This document shows, piece after piece, positions 1-10,658 of a stretch of DNA of 64,000 bases. Source of the DNA: Bradyrhizobium betae (GTDB lineage Bacteria; Pseudomonadota; Alphaproteobacteria; Rhizobiales; Xanthobacteraceae); the NCBI RefSeq assembly GCF_008932115.1, contig NZ_CP044543.1:3602501-3666500 (forward strand), in the 5' to 3' direction. Every line of letters begins with the position of its first letter. Position 1 is the first letter of the stretch. Under the pieces are notes generated by a model that did not search any database, had not been told where the DNA came from, and worked only from the letters and a program-made list of their open reading frames with translations. The position numbers and the translations under genes were made by a program.

Positions 1-24
1 CGATGACGCGCGCAGCGCGTCGCC

Positions 25-978
25 TCACTTCAGCACCCTCCACTTCCTATCCCCCGCACGTTTCAGCGCCGGATCGCTCACCCGCACATGCTCCGCAAGA
101 AAATCGATGAACGCGCGGACGCGCGCGGGCAGTGGCGCGGTGTGGCCGACATAGACGGCGTGGATGTCTTCGCGGTCGCCGGGGTTGTAGTTTTGCAGCA
201 CAGGCACGAGGCGGCCGGCTTCGATGTCGGGGGCGATGTGGAAGAGGGCGAGGCGGGCGAGACCGACGCCGCCGAGGCAGAGGCGGCGCGCCGCTTCGCC
301 GTCGCTCACGCGCGCGGCCGGCGGCGGCACGGCTTCCTCGGAATGGTCGCCGCGCTTGAACGGCCAGCCGCGGATACTGCGCGGAAAGGTCCAGCCGATG
401 CCGCGGTGATCGGCGAGATCCGCCGGTGTCTTCGGCGTGCCCCAGGGCGCCAGATAATCCGGCGCGCCGACCACGACCATGCGGCTGGAGCCGAGCTTTC
501 GCGCGACGAGGCGTGAGGCGCGTAGCGGTCCAACGCGGGTGGCGACGTCGGCGCGCTCCTGCATCAGGTCGATCAACGTGTCGGTCAGGACCAGATCGAT
601 CGTGACGTCGGGATGCTGTTCGAGGAAGCGCGGGATCAGCGGCATTACATGCAGCATGCCGAAGGGGATGTTGCTGTTCACGGTGAGGCGGCCGCGTGGC
701 GTGGCGCCGGAGGCGGCCTCGCGCTCGGCTTCTTCCATCTCGGCGAGGATGCGCACCGCGCGCTGATAGAAGGCCTGGCCTTCCTCCGTCAGCGTGAGCT
801 TGCGCGTGGTGCGGTTGATCAGGCGCGTGCCGAGCCGCGCCTCCAGCCGCGAGATCAGCTTGCTCACGCCCGACGGCGTCAGGCGCAGTTTTCGCGCGGC
901 CTGCGTGAAGCCGCCGAGATCGACGACACGGACGAAGACCTCCATCTCGGCGGAACGGTTGGTGTCGAAACGGGCCAT
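25..978 (-). CDS. LysR-family transcriptional regulator
   Basis: A 317-aa LysR-type regulator. Residues 10-70 form the winged helix-turn-helix (FTQAARKLRLTPSGVSKLISRLE), followed by the linker helix and a periplasmic-binding-like effector domain (about 95-300). It resembles the CrgA/AaeR-like subgroup that often controls a divergent exporter or oxidoreductase. It is divergent from an MFS transporter whose start is 98 bp away, so that transporter is the likely target. The ligand cannot be read from sequence. The ATG at 976-978 fits the usual N-terminus of the family. Confidence 0.93.
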   Translation of the reverse strand: MARFDTNRSAEMEVFVRVVDLGGFTQAARKLRLTPSGVSKLISRLEARLGTRLINRTTRKLTLTEEGQAFYQRAVRILAEMEEAEREAASGATPRGRLTVNSNIPFGMLHVMPLIPRFLEQHPDVTIDLVLTDTLIDLMQERADVATRVGPLRASRLVARKLGSSRMVVVGAPDYLAPWGTPKTPADLADHRGIGWTFPRSIRGWPFKRGDHSEEAVPPPAARVSDGEAARRLCLGGVGLARLALFHIAPDIEAGRLVPVLQNYNPGDREDIHAVYVGHTAPLPARVRAFIDFLAEHVRVSDPALKRAGDRKWRVLK

Positions 979-985
979 GTTGAAT

Positions 986-1000
986 TCATGTCACAAATGA
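986..1000. promoter_or_regulatory. Candidate LysR-box between the regulator and MFS gene
   Basis: The spacer contains TCATGTCACAAATGA, an interrupted dyad (TCAT/ATGA) of the size bound by LysR-type proteins. It lies just upstream of the regulator start, as expected for autoregulation and control of the divergent gene. This is inference from shape only. Confidence 0.35.
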
Positions 1001-1076
1001 TTGGATTGCGGACATTCTAATGGTTTTGCTGCGGCGCGGCTATCTGCGTGGCTCGTCTCATCCCTTGGAGCCACGC

Positions 1077-2258
1077 ATGCCTCCCGCCGTCCTCGCCCTC
1101 ACCGCCGGTGCCTTCGGCATCGGCACCACCGAGTTCATCATCATGGGCCTGCTGCTCCAGGTCGCCGCCGACATGCACGTCTCCGTGCCGGTCGCGGGCC
1201 TGCTCATCTCCGGCTATGCGCTCGGCGTGTTCGTCGGCGCCCCCGTGCTGACCCTGGCGACGCGGCGGATGCCGCGGAAAACCGTGCTGCTGGCGCTGAT
1301 GGCGATCTTCACGCTGGGCAATGCCGCCTGCGCGCTGGCGCCGAACTACGAATTGCTGATGGTCGCGCGCGTGCTGACGTCGCTCGCTCACGGCACCTTC
1401 TTCGGCGTCGGCTCGGTGGTGGCCACCAGCCTCGTCGCGGAGGACAAGCGGGCCTCCGCCATTGCCACCATGTTCATCGGCCTGACGGTCGCAACCCTCC
1501 TCGGCGTGCCCTTCGGCGCATGGTTCGGCCTGATGCTCGGCTGGCGCGCGGCGTTCTGGGCGGTGACGGTGATCGGCGTGGTCGCCTTTGCCGTGGTGGC
1601 CGCGTTCGTGCCCGGCCATGTCGGCAACGGCGACAAGCCGATCTCGCTCGCCGAAGAAGTGGCCGTGCTCGCCCGTCCGCAGGTGCTGCTTGGCCTTGCC
1701 ATGACCGTGTTCGGTTTCGCGGGCCTGTTCGTCGTCTTCACCTACATCCAGCCGATCCTGACCCGCTTCACCGGCTTTCCGGAAGCTGCGGTGTCGCCGA
1801 TCCTGCTGGTATTCGGCGCAGGTCTTGCGATCGGCAATGTCGCCGGCGGCAAGCTCGCCGATCGCGGCCTTGCGCGCGCCCTGATCGGCACGCTCGCGGC
1901 GCTCGCCATCGTGCTGCTTGGTCTCGCCGCCGTGCTGTCGGTCAAGATCGCCGCCATCGTGCTGATCCTGCTGCTCGGCATTGCGGCCTTCGCGACGGTC
2001 GCGCCGCTCCAGCTTCGCGTGCTCGAAGCCGCCGGACCGAGCGGCCGCACGCTCGCCTCCAGCCTCAACATCGCCGCGTTCAATCTCGGCAACGCGCTCG
2101 GTGCATGGGCCGGCGGCGTCACCATTGATCGGGGGTTCGGCCTCGCCACGCTGCCTCTGGTTGCGGCCGGCATCACGGCCATCGGCCTCGCGCTCGCGCT
2201 GTGGAGCCTCCAACTCGACCGCAGGCAGGCCGCCGTCGCTGCGTGCCCGGCGGAATAA
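1077..2258 (+). CDS. MFS transporter (AraJ/NepI-like drug or sugar efflux)
   Basis: A 393-aa major facilitator protein with about 12 hydrophobic helices. The N-terminus TAGAFGIGTTEFIIMGLL is typical of the DHA1 AraJ/YdhP/PbuE efflux group, and a basic cytoplasmic loop (TRRMPRK) follows helix 2 as in MFS motif A. It probably exports a small molecule by proton antiport across the inner membrane. I chose the ATG at 1077 because the protein begins directly with the first helix; an in-frame start at 1020 would add 19 polar residues. It is divergent from the LysR gene. The substrate is unknown. Confidence 0.9.
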   Translation: MPPAVLALTAGAFGIGTTEFIIMGLLLQVAADMHVSVPVAGLLISGYALGVFVGAPVLTLATRRMPRKTVLLALMAIFTLGNAACALAPNYELLMVARVLTSLAHGTFFGVGSVVATSLVAEDKRASAIATMFIGLTVATLLGVPFGAWFGLMLGWRAAFWAVTVIGVVAFAVVAAFVPGHVGNGDKPISLAEEVAVLARPQVLLGLAMTVFGFAGLFVVFTYIQPILTRFTGFPEAAVSPILLVFGAGLAIGNVAGGKLADRGLARALIGTLAALAIVLLGLAAVLSVKIAAIVLILLLGIAAFATVAPLQLRVLEAAGPSGRTLASSLNIAAFNLGNALGAWAGGVTIDRGFGLATLPLVAAGITAIGLALALWSLQLDRRQAAVAACPAE

Positions 2259-2398
2259 GCCGCCGCGAATTTCGCCGGGGGACCGGCTGCTGACAATTGT
2301 CGCATTGGTGGCTGCCGCCAACGCGCCATGCAGAAACGCACCTGTACACGGTCGCGTGACCTTCATAACCTCCGCCGCGCAATTTCAGGAGATGCGAC

Positions 2399-3985
2399 GT
2401 GGCGAAGAAGACGGCGACCAAGAAGAAAACTGCTTCGAAGAAAGCAGTGAAGACCTCGCGGAAGACGAGCACGGCCCGCAAGGGAGCTGTTGCGAAAGCG
2501 GCCCGGAAGACGGGCAAGCCCGCGGTGAAGAAGGCCGCAGCGCGCAAGCCGGCCGCGGCACGTCGCCCGAACGGTCCGGCCTGGCAATGGTCGGCGGTGG
2601 AGACCGCAGCCGCGATCCGCTCCGGCGCAATCTCCGCGGTCGAAACCGTCGAAGCGCATCTCGAACGGATGCGCGCCGTCAATCCGAAGCTCAACGCGGT
2701 CGTCGTCGATCTCTCGGAAGAAGCTCTGGCCGCGGCGCATGCGGCCGATAAGCAGCGCGCCAAGGGCGGCGAGCTCGGCTTGCTGCACGGCGTGCCCATC
2801 ACCATCAAGGAGAACGTCGACTACGAGGGCCGGCCGAATTTCAACGGCGTTCCCGCCAACAAGGATTTCATCGCCCCCTCGGATTCGCCTGTCGTCCGCA
2901 ACCTGAAGAAGGCCGGAGCGATCGTCATCGGCCTCACCAACACGCCCGAATTCTCTTTCCGCGGCTTCACCGACAATCCCCTGCACGGGCTGACGCTCAA
3001 TCCCTGGGATCCGAACGTCACCTGCGGCGGCTCATCCGGCGGCGCGGGTTCGGCGGTCGCCGCCGGCATCGGCACCATCGCGCATGGCAACGACATCGGC
3101 GGGTCGTTGCGCTGGCCGGCGCATTGCAATGGCGTTGCCACCATCAAGCCGACGCAGGGCCGCATTCCCGCCTTCAATGCCAGCGCGACGGCCGAGCGGC
3201 CGATGCTGGCGCATCTGATGTCGGCGCAGGGGCCGCTCGCTCGTCACGTTGCCGACGTCCGCCTCGCGCTGGAGGCGATGAGCAAGCGTGATCCGCGCGA
3301 TCCATGGTGGGTGCCGGCGCCGCTGGTCGGCGAGAGGCCGAAGGGACCGATCAAGGTCGCGCTGGCCAAGATCCCCGAGGACATGGACGTCGATCCGTCG
3401 GTCCGCGCGGCGCTGCGCCAGGCCGCCGACCATCTGGAGCGTTCCGGTTATCGCGTCAGCGAGGTCGACGTGCCCGATATCAACGGCGTCTGGCAGACTT
3501 GGTGCGACATCATCACCAACGAGACGGCGGTGATGCAGGAAGCCGGCATGCTGAAGGTCACCTCCGAAGACTTCCACAAGGCGTGGAACGGCATGAAGAG
3601 CAAGGCCAATGTGCTCGACCTGCCGGCGTGGATGCGCGCTACCGCGGCGCGCAGCGGCCATATCCGCGCCTGGCAGCTGTTCTTCGAGGACTATCCGGTG
3701 GTGCTGGCGCCGACCACGGTGAAGCCGACGCCGGGGCCGCGCGACGACACCGTCAGCGCCGAGCGCGTGCAGGAGATCTTCTGGGGCGAGATCCGCTTCA
3801 TCTCCGCGATCAACGTGCTGGGCCTGCCCGGCGCGGTGGTGCCGGTGGCCTTGCATGATGGCAAGCCGATCGGCGTGCAGCTCATCGCCGGGCGCTATCG
3901 CGAGGATCTCGCGCTCGATGCGGCCGCCGCGATCGAGAAGCGCGCCGGCGTGCTCACCCATCGCCTCTGGGAGACGATGGTCTAA
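2399..3985 (+). CDS. Amidase with a lysine/alanine-rich histone-H1-like N-terminal tail
   Basis: A 528-aa protein starting at GTG with AGGAG seven bases upstream. Residues 60-525 are an amidase-signature domain with the Ser-cisSer-Lys triad: catalytic Lys in ITIKENVDYEG, the CGGSSGGAGSAVAAG signature, and the acyl Ser in GNDIGGSLRWP. It hydrolyses an amide of unknown identity. Residues 1-57 are unusual: almost only Lys, Ala, Thr, Ser and Arg (MAKKTATKKKTASKKAVK...), as in H1/AlgP-like nucleic-acid-binding tails. The tail has the upstream RBS and no internal RBS-backed start, so it is probably translated. A GST-like gene follows 70 bp downstream. Confidence 0.9.
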   Translation: MAKKTATKKKTASKKAVKTSRKTSTARKGAVAKAARKTGKPAVKKAAARKPAAARRPNGPAWQWSAVETAAAIRSGAISAVETVEAHLERMRAVNPKLNAVVVDLSEEALAAAHAADKQRAKGGELGLLHGVPITIKENVDYEGRPNFNGVPANKDFIAPSDSPVVRNLKKAGAIVIGLTNTPEFSFRGFTDNPLHGLTLNPWDPNVTCGGSSGGAGSAVAAGIGTIAHGNDIGGSLRWPAHCNGVATIKPTQGRIPAFNASATAERPMLAHLMSAQGPLARHVADVRLALEAMSKRDPRDPWWVPAPLVGERPKGPIKVALAKIPEDMDVDPSVRAALRQAADHLERSGYRVSEVDVPDINGVWQTWCDIITNETAVMQEAGMLKVTSEDFHKAWNGMKSKANVLDLPAWMRATAARSGHIRAWQLFFEDYPVVLAPTTVKPTPGPRDDTVSAERVQEIFWGEIRFISAINVLGLPGAVVPVALHDGKPIGVQLIAGRYREDLALDAAAAIEKRAGVLTHRLWETMV

Positions 3986-4055
3986 GGCCGATAGGATGAC
4001 AGACGTCCCTCCTCCGGCAATGGAGGGGGGACAGACGGAACAGGAGGAACGAACC

Positions 4056-4988
4056 ATGCCGGACGATCTTCCCGTCATTCTGCATCATTTCGACGAGTCG
4101 CCCTTCTCCGAGAAAGTGCGTCTCGTCTTCGGCCTGAAGAAGATCGCCTGGACGTCGGTACGCATCTCCAGGATCATGCCGCGCCCCGACCTGATGCCGC
4201 TCACCGGCGGCTATCGGCGCACGCCGGTCATGCAGATCGGCGCGGACGTCTATTGCGACACCCAGTGCATCTTCCGCGAGCTGGAGCGTCGCTTCCCCGC
4301 GCCGAGCCTGTTTCCCGGCGGCAGCGAGGGGCTGGCCTGGGCCAGTGCGATGTGGACCGACAAATCGTTCTTCCAGAACAGCGTGAACCTCGTGTTCGGC
4401 TCGCTTGCCGACAAGGTCCCGCAGAGCTTCATCGAGGATCGCGAAAAACTGCGTGGCGCGAAGTTCGACATTGCGGCGATGACCGCGGCGATCCCGCAGA
4501 TGCGCGACCAGTATCGCGCCCATGTCGGCTGGATCGAGGCCCAGCTCGCCGGCGGCGGCCCGTGGCTTGGTGGTCACGAGGCGAGCCTGTTCGACATCAA
4601 CGCCTATATGAACGTCTGGTACGTGCGCTCCAATCTGCCGGTCGCCGACGAATTGGAGGCCGAGTTTCCCAAGGTGCGTGCCTGGGAAGCGCGCGTCCGC
4701 GCGATCGGCCACGGCACGCGGACCGAAATGTCGACTGCCGAGGCGCTGGAAATCGGACGCAGCGCGACACCGCAGACCATCGAGGCCGACGACCCGCACG
4801 ATCCCAACGGCCGCAAGGTCGGCGACCTCGTCGACGTCAGGCCCGACGACTACGGCAGGGTCGCCGTGCGCAGCCGGATCGTCGCGCTGTCGGCGCAGGG
4901 CATCGCCATTCGCCGCCGCGACGACCTCGCCGGAGATGTGGTCGTTCATTTTCCGCGGGCGGGTTTTCAGGTGATGCCGGCGACATGA
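4056..4988 (+). CDS. Glutathione S-transferase-like protein
   Basis: A 310-aa protein. Residues 1-80 form a thioredoxin-like GST N-domain (HHFDESPFSEKVRLVFGLKK), followed by a helical C-domain (about 90-230) ending in GGHEASLFDINAYMNVWYV. About 70 further residues form a small C-terminal extension (RKVGDLVDVRPDDYGRVAV) not found in ordinary GSTs. AGGAGG at 4042-4047 supports the ATG at 4056 over an in-frame ATG at 4006. It probably binds glutathione; its substrate is unknown. It is co-oriented with the amidase. Confidence 0.85.
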   Translation: MPDDLPVILHHFDESPFSEKVRLVFGLKKIAWTSVRISRIMPRPDLMPLTGGYRRTPVMQIGADVYCDTQCIFRELERRFPAPSLFPGGSEGLAWASAMWTDKSFFQNSVNLVFGSLADKVPQSFIEDREKLRGAKFDIAAMTAAIPQMRDQYRAHVGWIEAQLAGGGPWLGGHEASLFDINAYMNVWYVRSNLPVADELEAEFPKVRAWEARVRAIGHGTRTEMSTAEALEIGRSATPQTIEADDPHDPNGRKVGDLVDVRPDDYGRVAVRSRIVALSAQGIAIRRRDDLAGDVVVHFPRAGFQVMPAT

Positions 4989-5075
4989 GAGCAATTCATT
5001 AATCCAAATTGACTCGAATTTGGGCCAATTCACCAATAACCGTTAGGGTTACTTCCTCGATCTCTAAGCGAATTA

Positions 5076-5119
5076 TTGTCCGCTTTACCACCCGCCTCTA
5101 ACAGAGGGACGGCGGACAA
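5076..5119 (+). promoter_or_regulatory. Structured leader upstream of metY
   Basis: The 187-bp spacer before metY holds an 8-bp stem (TTGTCCGC at 5076-5083 with GCGGACAA at 5112-5119) enclosing a second hairpin (CCTCT 5095-5099 with AGAGG 5103-5107). A tiny reading frame MPHTGQ (5125-5145) lies between it and metY. The position suggests a methionine-pathway leader, but the SAM-II consensus (GCUAAA after a pseudoknot) is absent, so no known riboswitch is claimed. Confidence 0.4.
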
Positions 5120-5175
5120 CGCACATGCCTCATACAGGCCAATAAGTGCGGCCCGCTCCACGCGGAGGTGGCACG

Positions 5176-6477
5176 ATGCGCAACGAGACGATCGCTATTC
5201 ACGCCGGCTACGAGCCCGAGGCCACGACGCACGCGGTAGCCGTGCCGATCTACCAGACAGCGGCTTACGCCTTCGACAGCGCCGATCACGGCGCGGCGCT
5301 CTTCAATCTCGAGGCCGAAGGTTACCGCTACAGCCGCATCGCCAATCCGACCAGCGCGGTGCTGGAGAAGCGCATCGCCCAGCTTGAAGGCGGCGTCGGC
5401 GCGCTCGCGGTCGCGACCGGGCAGGCCGCATTGCACTTCGCCTTCGTCAACGTCGCCGATCACGGCGGCAACATCGTTTCCGTGCCGCAGCTCTACGGCA
5501 CCACGCACACGCTGCTCTCGCACATCCTGCCGCGCCAGGGCATCACCGGCCGCTTCGCCGAGAGCGACAAGCCCGAGGCGATCGAGAAGCTGATCGACGA
5601 GAACACCCGCGCGGTGTTCGCCGAGACGATCGGCAATCCCGCCGGCAATGTCTGCGACATCGAGGCGCTGGCGAAAATCGCGCACAAGCATGGCGTGCCG
5701 CTGATCGTCGACAACACGGTCGCGACCCCGGTGCTGCTCAAGCCGTTCGACTACGGCGCCGACATCGCCGTGCATTCGCTGACCAAGTTTCTCGGCGGCC
5801 ATGGCACCACGCTCGGCGGCGCCATCGTCGATTCCGGCAATTTTCCGTGGGCGAAACACGCGGATCGCTTCCCCGGCTACAACAAGCCGGACGCCTCCTA
5901 TCACGGCCTCGTCTATGCCGAGCGTTTCGGCAGGACCGCCTATATCGAGCGCGCGCGCAGTATCTATCAGCGCACCATGGGTTCGGTGCTGTCGCCGTTC
6001 AACGCCTTCCTGCTACTCCAAGGTATCGAGACCGTGGCGCTGCGCATGGAGCGTCACTGCGAGAACGCCAAGAAGGTCGCCGAATTCCTGCGCGCCGATC
6101 CGCGCGTCGCCTGGGTCAACTACACCGGTTTCCCGGACAGCCCGTATTATCCGCTGGTCCAGAAGTATCTCGACGGCAACGCCTCCTCGCTGTTCACCTT
6201 CGGAATCAAGGGCGGCATGGAGGCCGGAAAGACCTTCTATGATGCGCTGAATCTGATCACGCGCCTCGTCAATATCGGCGATGCCAAGTCGCTGGCCTGC
6301 CATCCGGCCTCCACCACGCATAGGCAGATGTCGGCGGAGCAGCAGCGCGCTGCCGGTGTCCTGCCCGAGACGATTCGCCTCTCGATCGGCATCGAGCATT
6401 CCTCTGACATCATCGAGGACATCGACCAGGCGCTGGAAAAGGCCTGCTCGTCGGCGCGCCTCCAGGCCGCGGAGTAG
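5176..6477 (+). CDS. metY: O-acetylhomoserine sulfhydrylase
   Basis: A 433-aa PLP enzyme of the Cys/Met-metabolism family (fold type I). It makes homocysteine from O-acyl-homoserine and sulfide. The PLP Lys is in AVHSLTKFLGGHGTTLGG; the phosphate-binding segment YRYSRIANPTSAVLEKRIAQ and the long insert typical of MetY (ADRFPGYNKPDASYHGLVYAE) are present. The ATG at 5176 follows GGAGG (5164-5168); an upstream in-frame GTG at 5146 would add ten residues. metA starts 12 bp downstream, so the two probably form one methionine operon. Confidence 0.93.
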   Translation: MRNETIAIHAGYEPEATTHAVAVPIYQTAAYAFDSADHGAALFNLEAEGYRYSRIANPTSAVLEKRIAQLEGGVGALAVATGQAALHFAFVNVADHGGNIVSVPQLYGTTHTLLSHILPRQGITGRFAESDKPEAIEKLIDENTRAVFAETIGNPAGNVCDIEALAKIAHKHGVPLIVDNTVATPVLLKPFDYGADIAVHSLTKFLGGHGTTLGGAIVDSGNFPWAKHADRFPGYNKPDASYHGLVYAERFGRTAYIERARSIYQRTMGSVLSPFNAFLLLQGIETVALRMERHCENAKKVAEFLRADPRVAWVNYTGFPDSPYYPLVQKYLDGNASSLFTFGIKGGMEAGKTFYDALNLITRLVNIGDAKSLACHPASTTHRQMSAEQQRAAGVLPETIRLSIGIEHSSDIIEDIDQALEKACSSARLQAAE

Positions 6478-6489
6478 GCAGCTGCTCCG

Positions 6490-7491
6490 ATGACGATCTT
6501 GATCGACAGGGATCAAGGTATTTCGAGCCCGGCGCTGGTGCCGGCCGAGGGCGATCTCGCGCGCGATCATGGTGGCGCGGATCTCAACATCGGCCTGATC
6601 AACAACATGCCGGATCCGGCATTGAAGGCGACCGAGCGGCAGTTCATGAAGCTGCTTCAGGCCGCCGCGGGCCCGCGCCGCATCCGCTTCCACTGCTTCT
6701 CGCTGCCTTCGGTCAAGCGTTCGCCCGAAGCCAAGTGGCATGTCGAGAGCGAATATTCGGAGCTCACCGAACTCAGGCGACACACATTCGACGGGCTGAT
6801 CGTCACCGGCGCCGAGCCGGTCGCGCCCGGGCTCGACCAAGAGCCGTATTGGCGCGATCTGACCGAGCTGATCGACTGGGCCAAGGTCAACACCCGCTCG
6901 ACGATCTGGTCGTGCCTTGCCGCCCATGCGGCGGTGCTGCATCTCGACCGGATCGAACGGCGGCGGCTGCCCGCCAAATGCCACGGCATTTTCGACTGCG
7001 AGTCCGTCACGAATGACCCGCTGACGCGCGCCGCGCCGGCCCCGCTCAAGGTTTCGCATTCGCGCCTGAACGAGATCGCCGAGAGCGACCTCGACGCGGC
7101 CGGTTACCAGGTGCTGACGCGTTCGGCAAAGGCCGGTGTCGATATCTTCGTCCGGCAATATGCCAGCCGCTTCGTGTTCTTCCAGGGGCACCCGGAATAT
7201 GACGCGCTGTCGCTCCAGCGCGAATATCTGCGCGACGTCGGCCGCTATCTCGCGCGCGAGCGCGACGATTATCCGCACCTGCCCGTGAGTTATTTTGACG
7301 CAGCGACGGAAGAGAAATTGGTCCGGTTCGAGAAGCAGGCGAGACACCAGCGCCATCCGGCGCTCGCCAACGACCTGCCCGCGCTGAACTTGCGCGCCGA
7401 TATCGCGGCCGGCAGCGCCGCGGCGGCGTTATTTCGCAACTGGCTGCAATATCTCGGCGCGGAGGCCGATGCGGCGGCCCTGGCGCGCTAG
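6490..7491 (+). CDS. metA: MetA-family homoserine O-acyltransferase
   Basis: A 333-aa protein of the HTS (homoserine trans-succinylase) family with a glutamine-amidotransferase-like fold. It activates the homoserine hydroxyl with an acyl-CoA. The nucleophile Cys is in STIWSCLAAHAAVLHLD, and the His/Glu pair is in VFFQGHPEYD. It is divergent from E. coli MetA (CWGAQA becomes CLAAHA). Whether the acyl group is acetyl or succinyl cannot be settled, although the adjacent metY fits acetyl. It follows metY by 12 bp. Confidence 0.85.
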   Translation: MTILIDRDQGISSPALVPAEGDLARDHGGADLNIGLINNMPDPALKATERQFMKLLQAAAGPRRIRFHCFSLPSVKRSPEAKWHVESEYSELTELRRHTFDGLIVTGAEPVAPGLDQEPYWRDLTELIDWAKVNTRSTIWSCLAAHAAVLHLDRIERRRLPAKCHGIFDCESVTNDPLTRAAPAPLKVSHSRLNEIAESDLDAAGYQVLTRSAKAGVDIFVRQYASRFVFFQGHPEYDALSLQREYLRDVGRYLARERDDYPHLPVSYFDAATEEKLVRFEKQARHQRHPALANDLPALNLRADIAAGSAAAALFRNWLQYLGAEADAAALAR

Positions 7492-7562
7492 GTCTTGTGC
7501 CAGGTTCCGAGTTAGGACTAACGAAGTGTGAAGCTTGCCTCGAGCAGCGCGCGAATGCTTCA

Positions 7563-8339
7563 GTGAAGAGGTCGGTGCAAACAGGAATTGCAGTCGTGTG
7601 GTCGGCACTTCAGGGACGCGTGAGCAATCGGCTGGCCCGGCATTTCCGGGCCGCGCCGCATCGGCTGCCTGCGCATGCGCCGATGGTGAGTTTCAGCTTC
7701 GACGATGCCCCTGATAGCGCCGCGGGCGAGGGAGCCTCGCTGCTCGAAACGCATGGTGGCCGCGGCACGTATTATATCGCCGGCAGCCTGATCGACCGGC
7801 CTTCGGACCATTGGCATGGTCTGTCGAACGACGCCATCGTCCGGCTCCACCGTGCCGGACACGAGATCGCCTGCCACACCTTCTCGCACCAGAGCGCGGC
7901 CAATCTCGACGAGGCCATGATGGCCTGCGAGATCGAGCGCAATCGCAATCATTTTCGCGACATCGATTCCTCGATCAAGCTGGAGAATTTTGCCTATCCG
8001 TATGGCCTCGCCTCGGTCTGGCGAAAGCCGCAGCTCGCCAAGATCTTCCGGTCGGCCCGCGGCATTCTTCCCGGGGTCAATCGCGACGTGATCGATCTCC
8101 AGTTCCTGCGGGCCGCGCCTTTGGTCAATTTCGAGATCGATGCCGCTGGCGTCGATGCGTATTTCGACGAGGCGGTCGCGAGCGGCGGATGGCTGATCTT
8201 CTACAGCCATGACGTCGTCGATGCGCCGAGCCCCTATGGCTGTACGCCGGCCCTGATGCGCCACGCGCTGGAATCGGCCCAGCGACGTGGCATGCCGATT
8301 GTGACGGTTGCCGAAGCGCTGCGGCGAATCGGGGCGTAG
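7563..8339 (+). CDS. Polysaccharide deacetylase family (NodB fold) protein
   Basis: About 258 aa with the NodB homology domain: metal/catalytic Asp pair in SFSFDDAP, His pair in HEIACHTFSHQS, and a C-terminal catalytic His in LIFYSHDV. It probably removes N-acetyl groups from a surface glycan. No N-terminal signal peptide is clear. The start is uncertain: GTG codons at 7497, 7563 and 7575 are all in frame, and the one at 7575 has GAAGAGG nearby. It follows metA on the same strand without an obvious functional link. Confidence 0.82.
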   Translation: MKRSVQTGIAVVWSALQGRVSNRLARHFRAAPHRLPAHAPMVSFSFDDAPDSAAGEGASLLETHGGRGTYYIAGSLIDRPSDHWHGLSNDAIVRLHRAGHEIACHTFSHQSAANLDEAMMACEIERNRNHFRDIDSSIKLENFAYPYGLASVWRKPQLAKIFRSARGILPGVNRDVIDLQFLRAAPLVNFEIDAAGVDAYFDEAVASGGWLIFYSHDVVDAPSPYGCTPALMRHALESAQRRGMPIVTVAEALRRIGA

Positions 8340-8344
8340 CTCAC

Positions 8345-8500
8345 TAGTCTTCTCCCCCTGTGTGGGAAGGTGGCGCGAAGCGCCGGATGAGGGGTATCTC
8401 TCCGCAGTCTTCAACGTGCAATTTGAGTCGCGGAGAGATACCCCTCACCCGACGCGGCGATCCACCCTCTCCCGCAAGGAGAGAGGGGAGGAGTCGCGCC
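8345..8500. repeat. Dispersed palindromic element (GAGGGGTATCTCTCCGC type)
   Basis: A 17-bp perfect inverted repeat (8389-8405 with 8430-8446) separated by 24 bases sits inside a larger imperfect dyad whose outer arms run TTCTCCCCCTGTGTGGGAAGG and CCTCTCCCGCAAGGAGAGAG. It lies between the deacetylase and recQ and has no coding potential. It looks like a REP/MITE-type intergenic element. Confidence 0.7.
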
Positions 8501-8582
8501 AAGCCCCCCAAACAGTCTTGCCATGCCCGCGCGGTCATGCGACTGGCCTTGTGACGAATCTTCTGGCCCGGTCCGCCACCGC

Positions 8583-10448
<1,866 letters not shown>

Positions 10449-10462
10449 GCGCTCCAAAAACT

Positions 10463-10634
10463 CCGCTGTCATCCCGGACAAGCGCAGCAAAGCGGAGCGC
10501 AGATCCGGGATCCATACCGCGGAATCTATCGATTGCGATCGGTAGGAGTACTGAACTGCAAGTCTTCGCCAAACACCTCCCTGTGGTTATGGGTCCCGGG
10601 CTCGCGACTTTGTCGCGCCCCGGGACGACAGCGG
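10463..10634. repeat. Long palindromic repeat, family A copy 1
   Basis: Two GC-rich hairpins flank about 100 bases. The left arm is built on ATCCCGGACAAGCG...CGCAGATCCGGGATCC, the right on TGGTTATGGGTCCCGG...CGGGACGACAGCGG. The outer ends CCGCTGTC and GACAGCGG are inverted repeats. Copies with the same words occur at 56029-56186, 60754-60913 and from 63927. It lies in the convergent gap between recQ and acdS. Confidence 0.8.
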
Positions 10635-10658
10635 AGAGGAGGTGAGAGCTACGCAGCC

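Noticed and set aside
1017..2366. Long minus-strand frame opposite the MFS gene
   Set aside because: Gly/Arg/His-rich shadow composition without RBS or known motifs; the plus-strand MFS protein explains the DNA.
4989..5175. SAM-II riboswitch upstream of metY
   Set aside because: The conserved GCUAAA segment and pseudoknot words of SAM-II are not present; only a generic hairpin is seen.
7497..7562. Extended N-terminus of the polysaccharide deacetylase
   Set aside because: The extra residues lack a signal peptide or family similarity and no RBS precedes GTG 7497; a later GTG is preferred though not proven.
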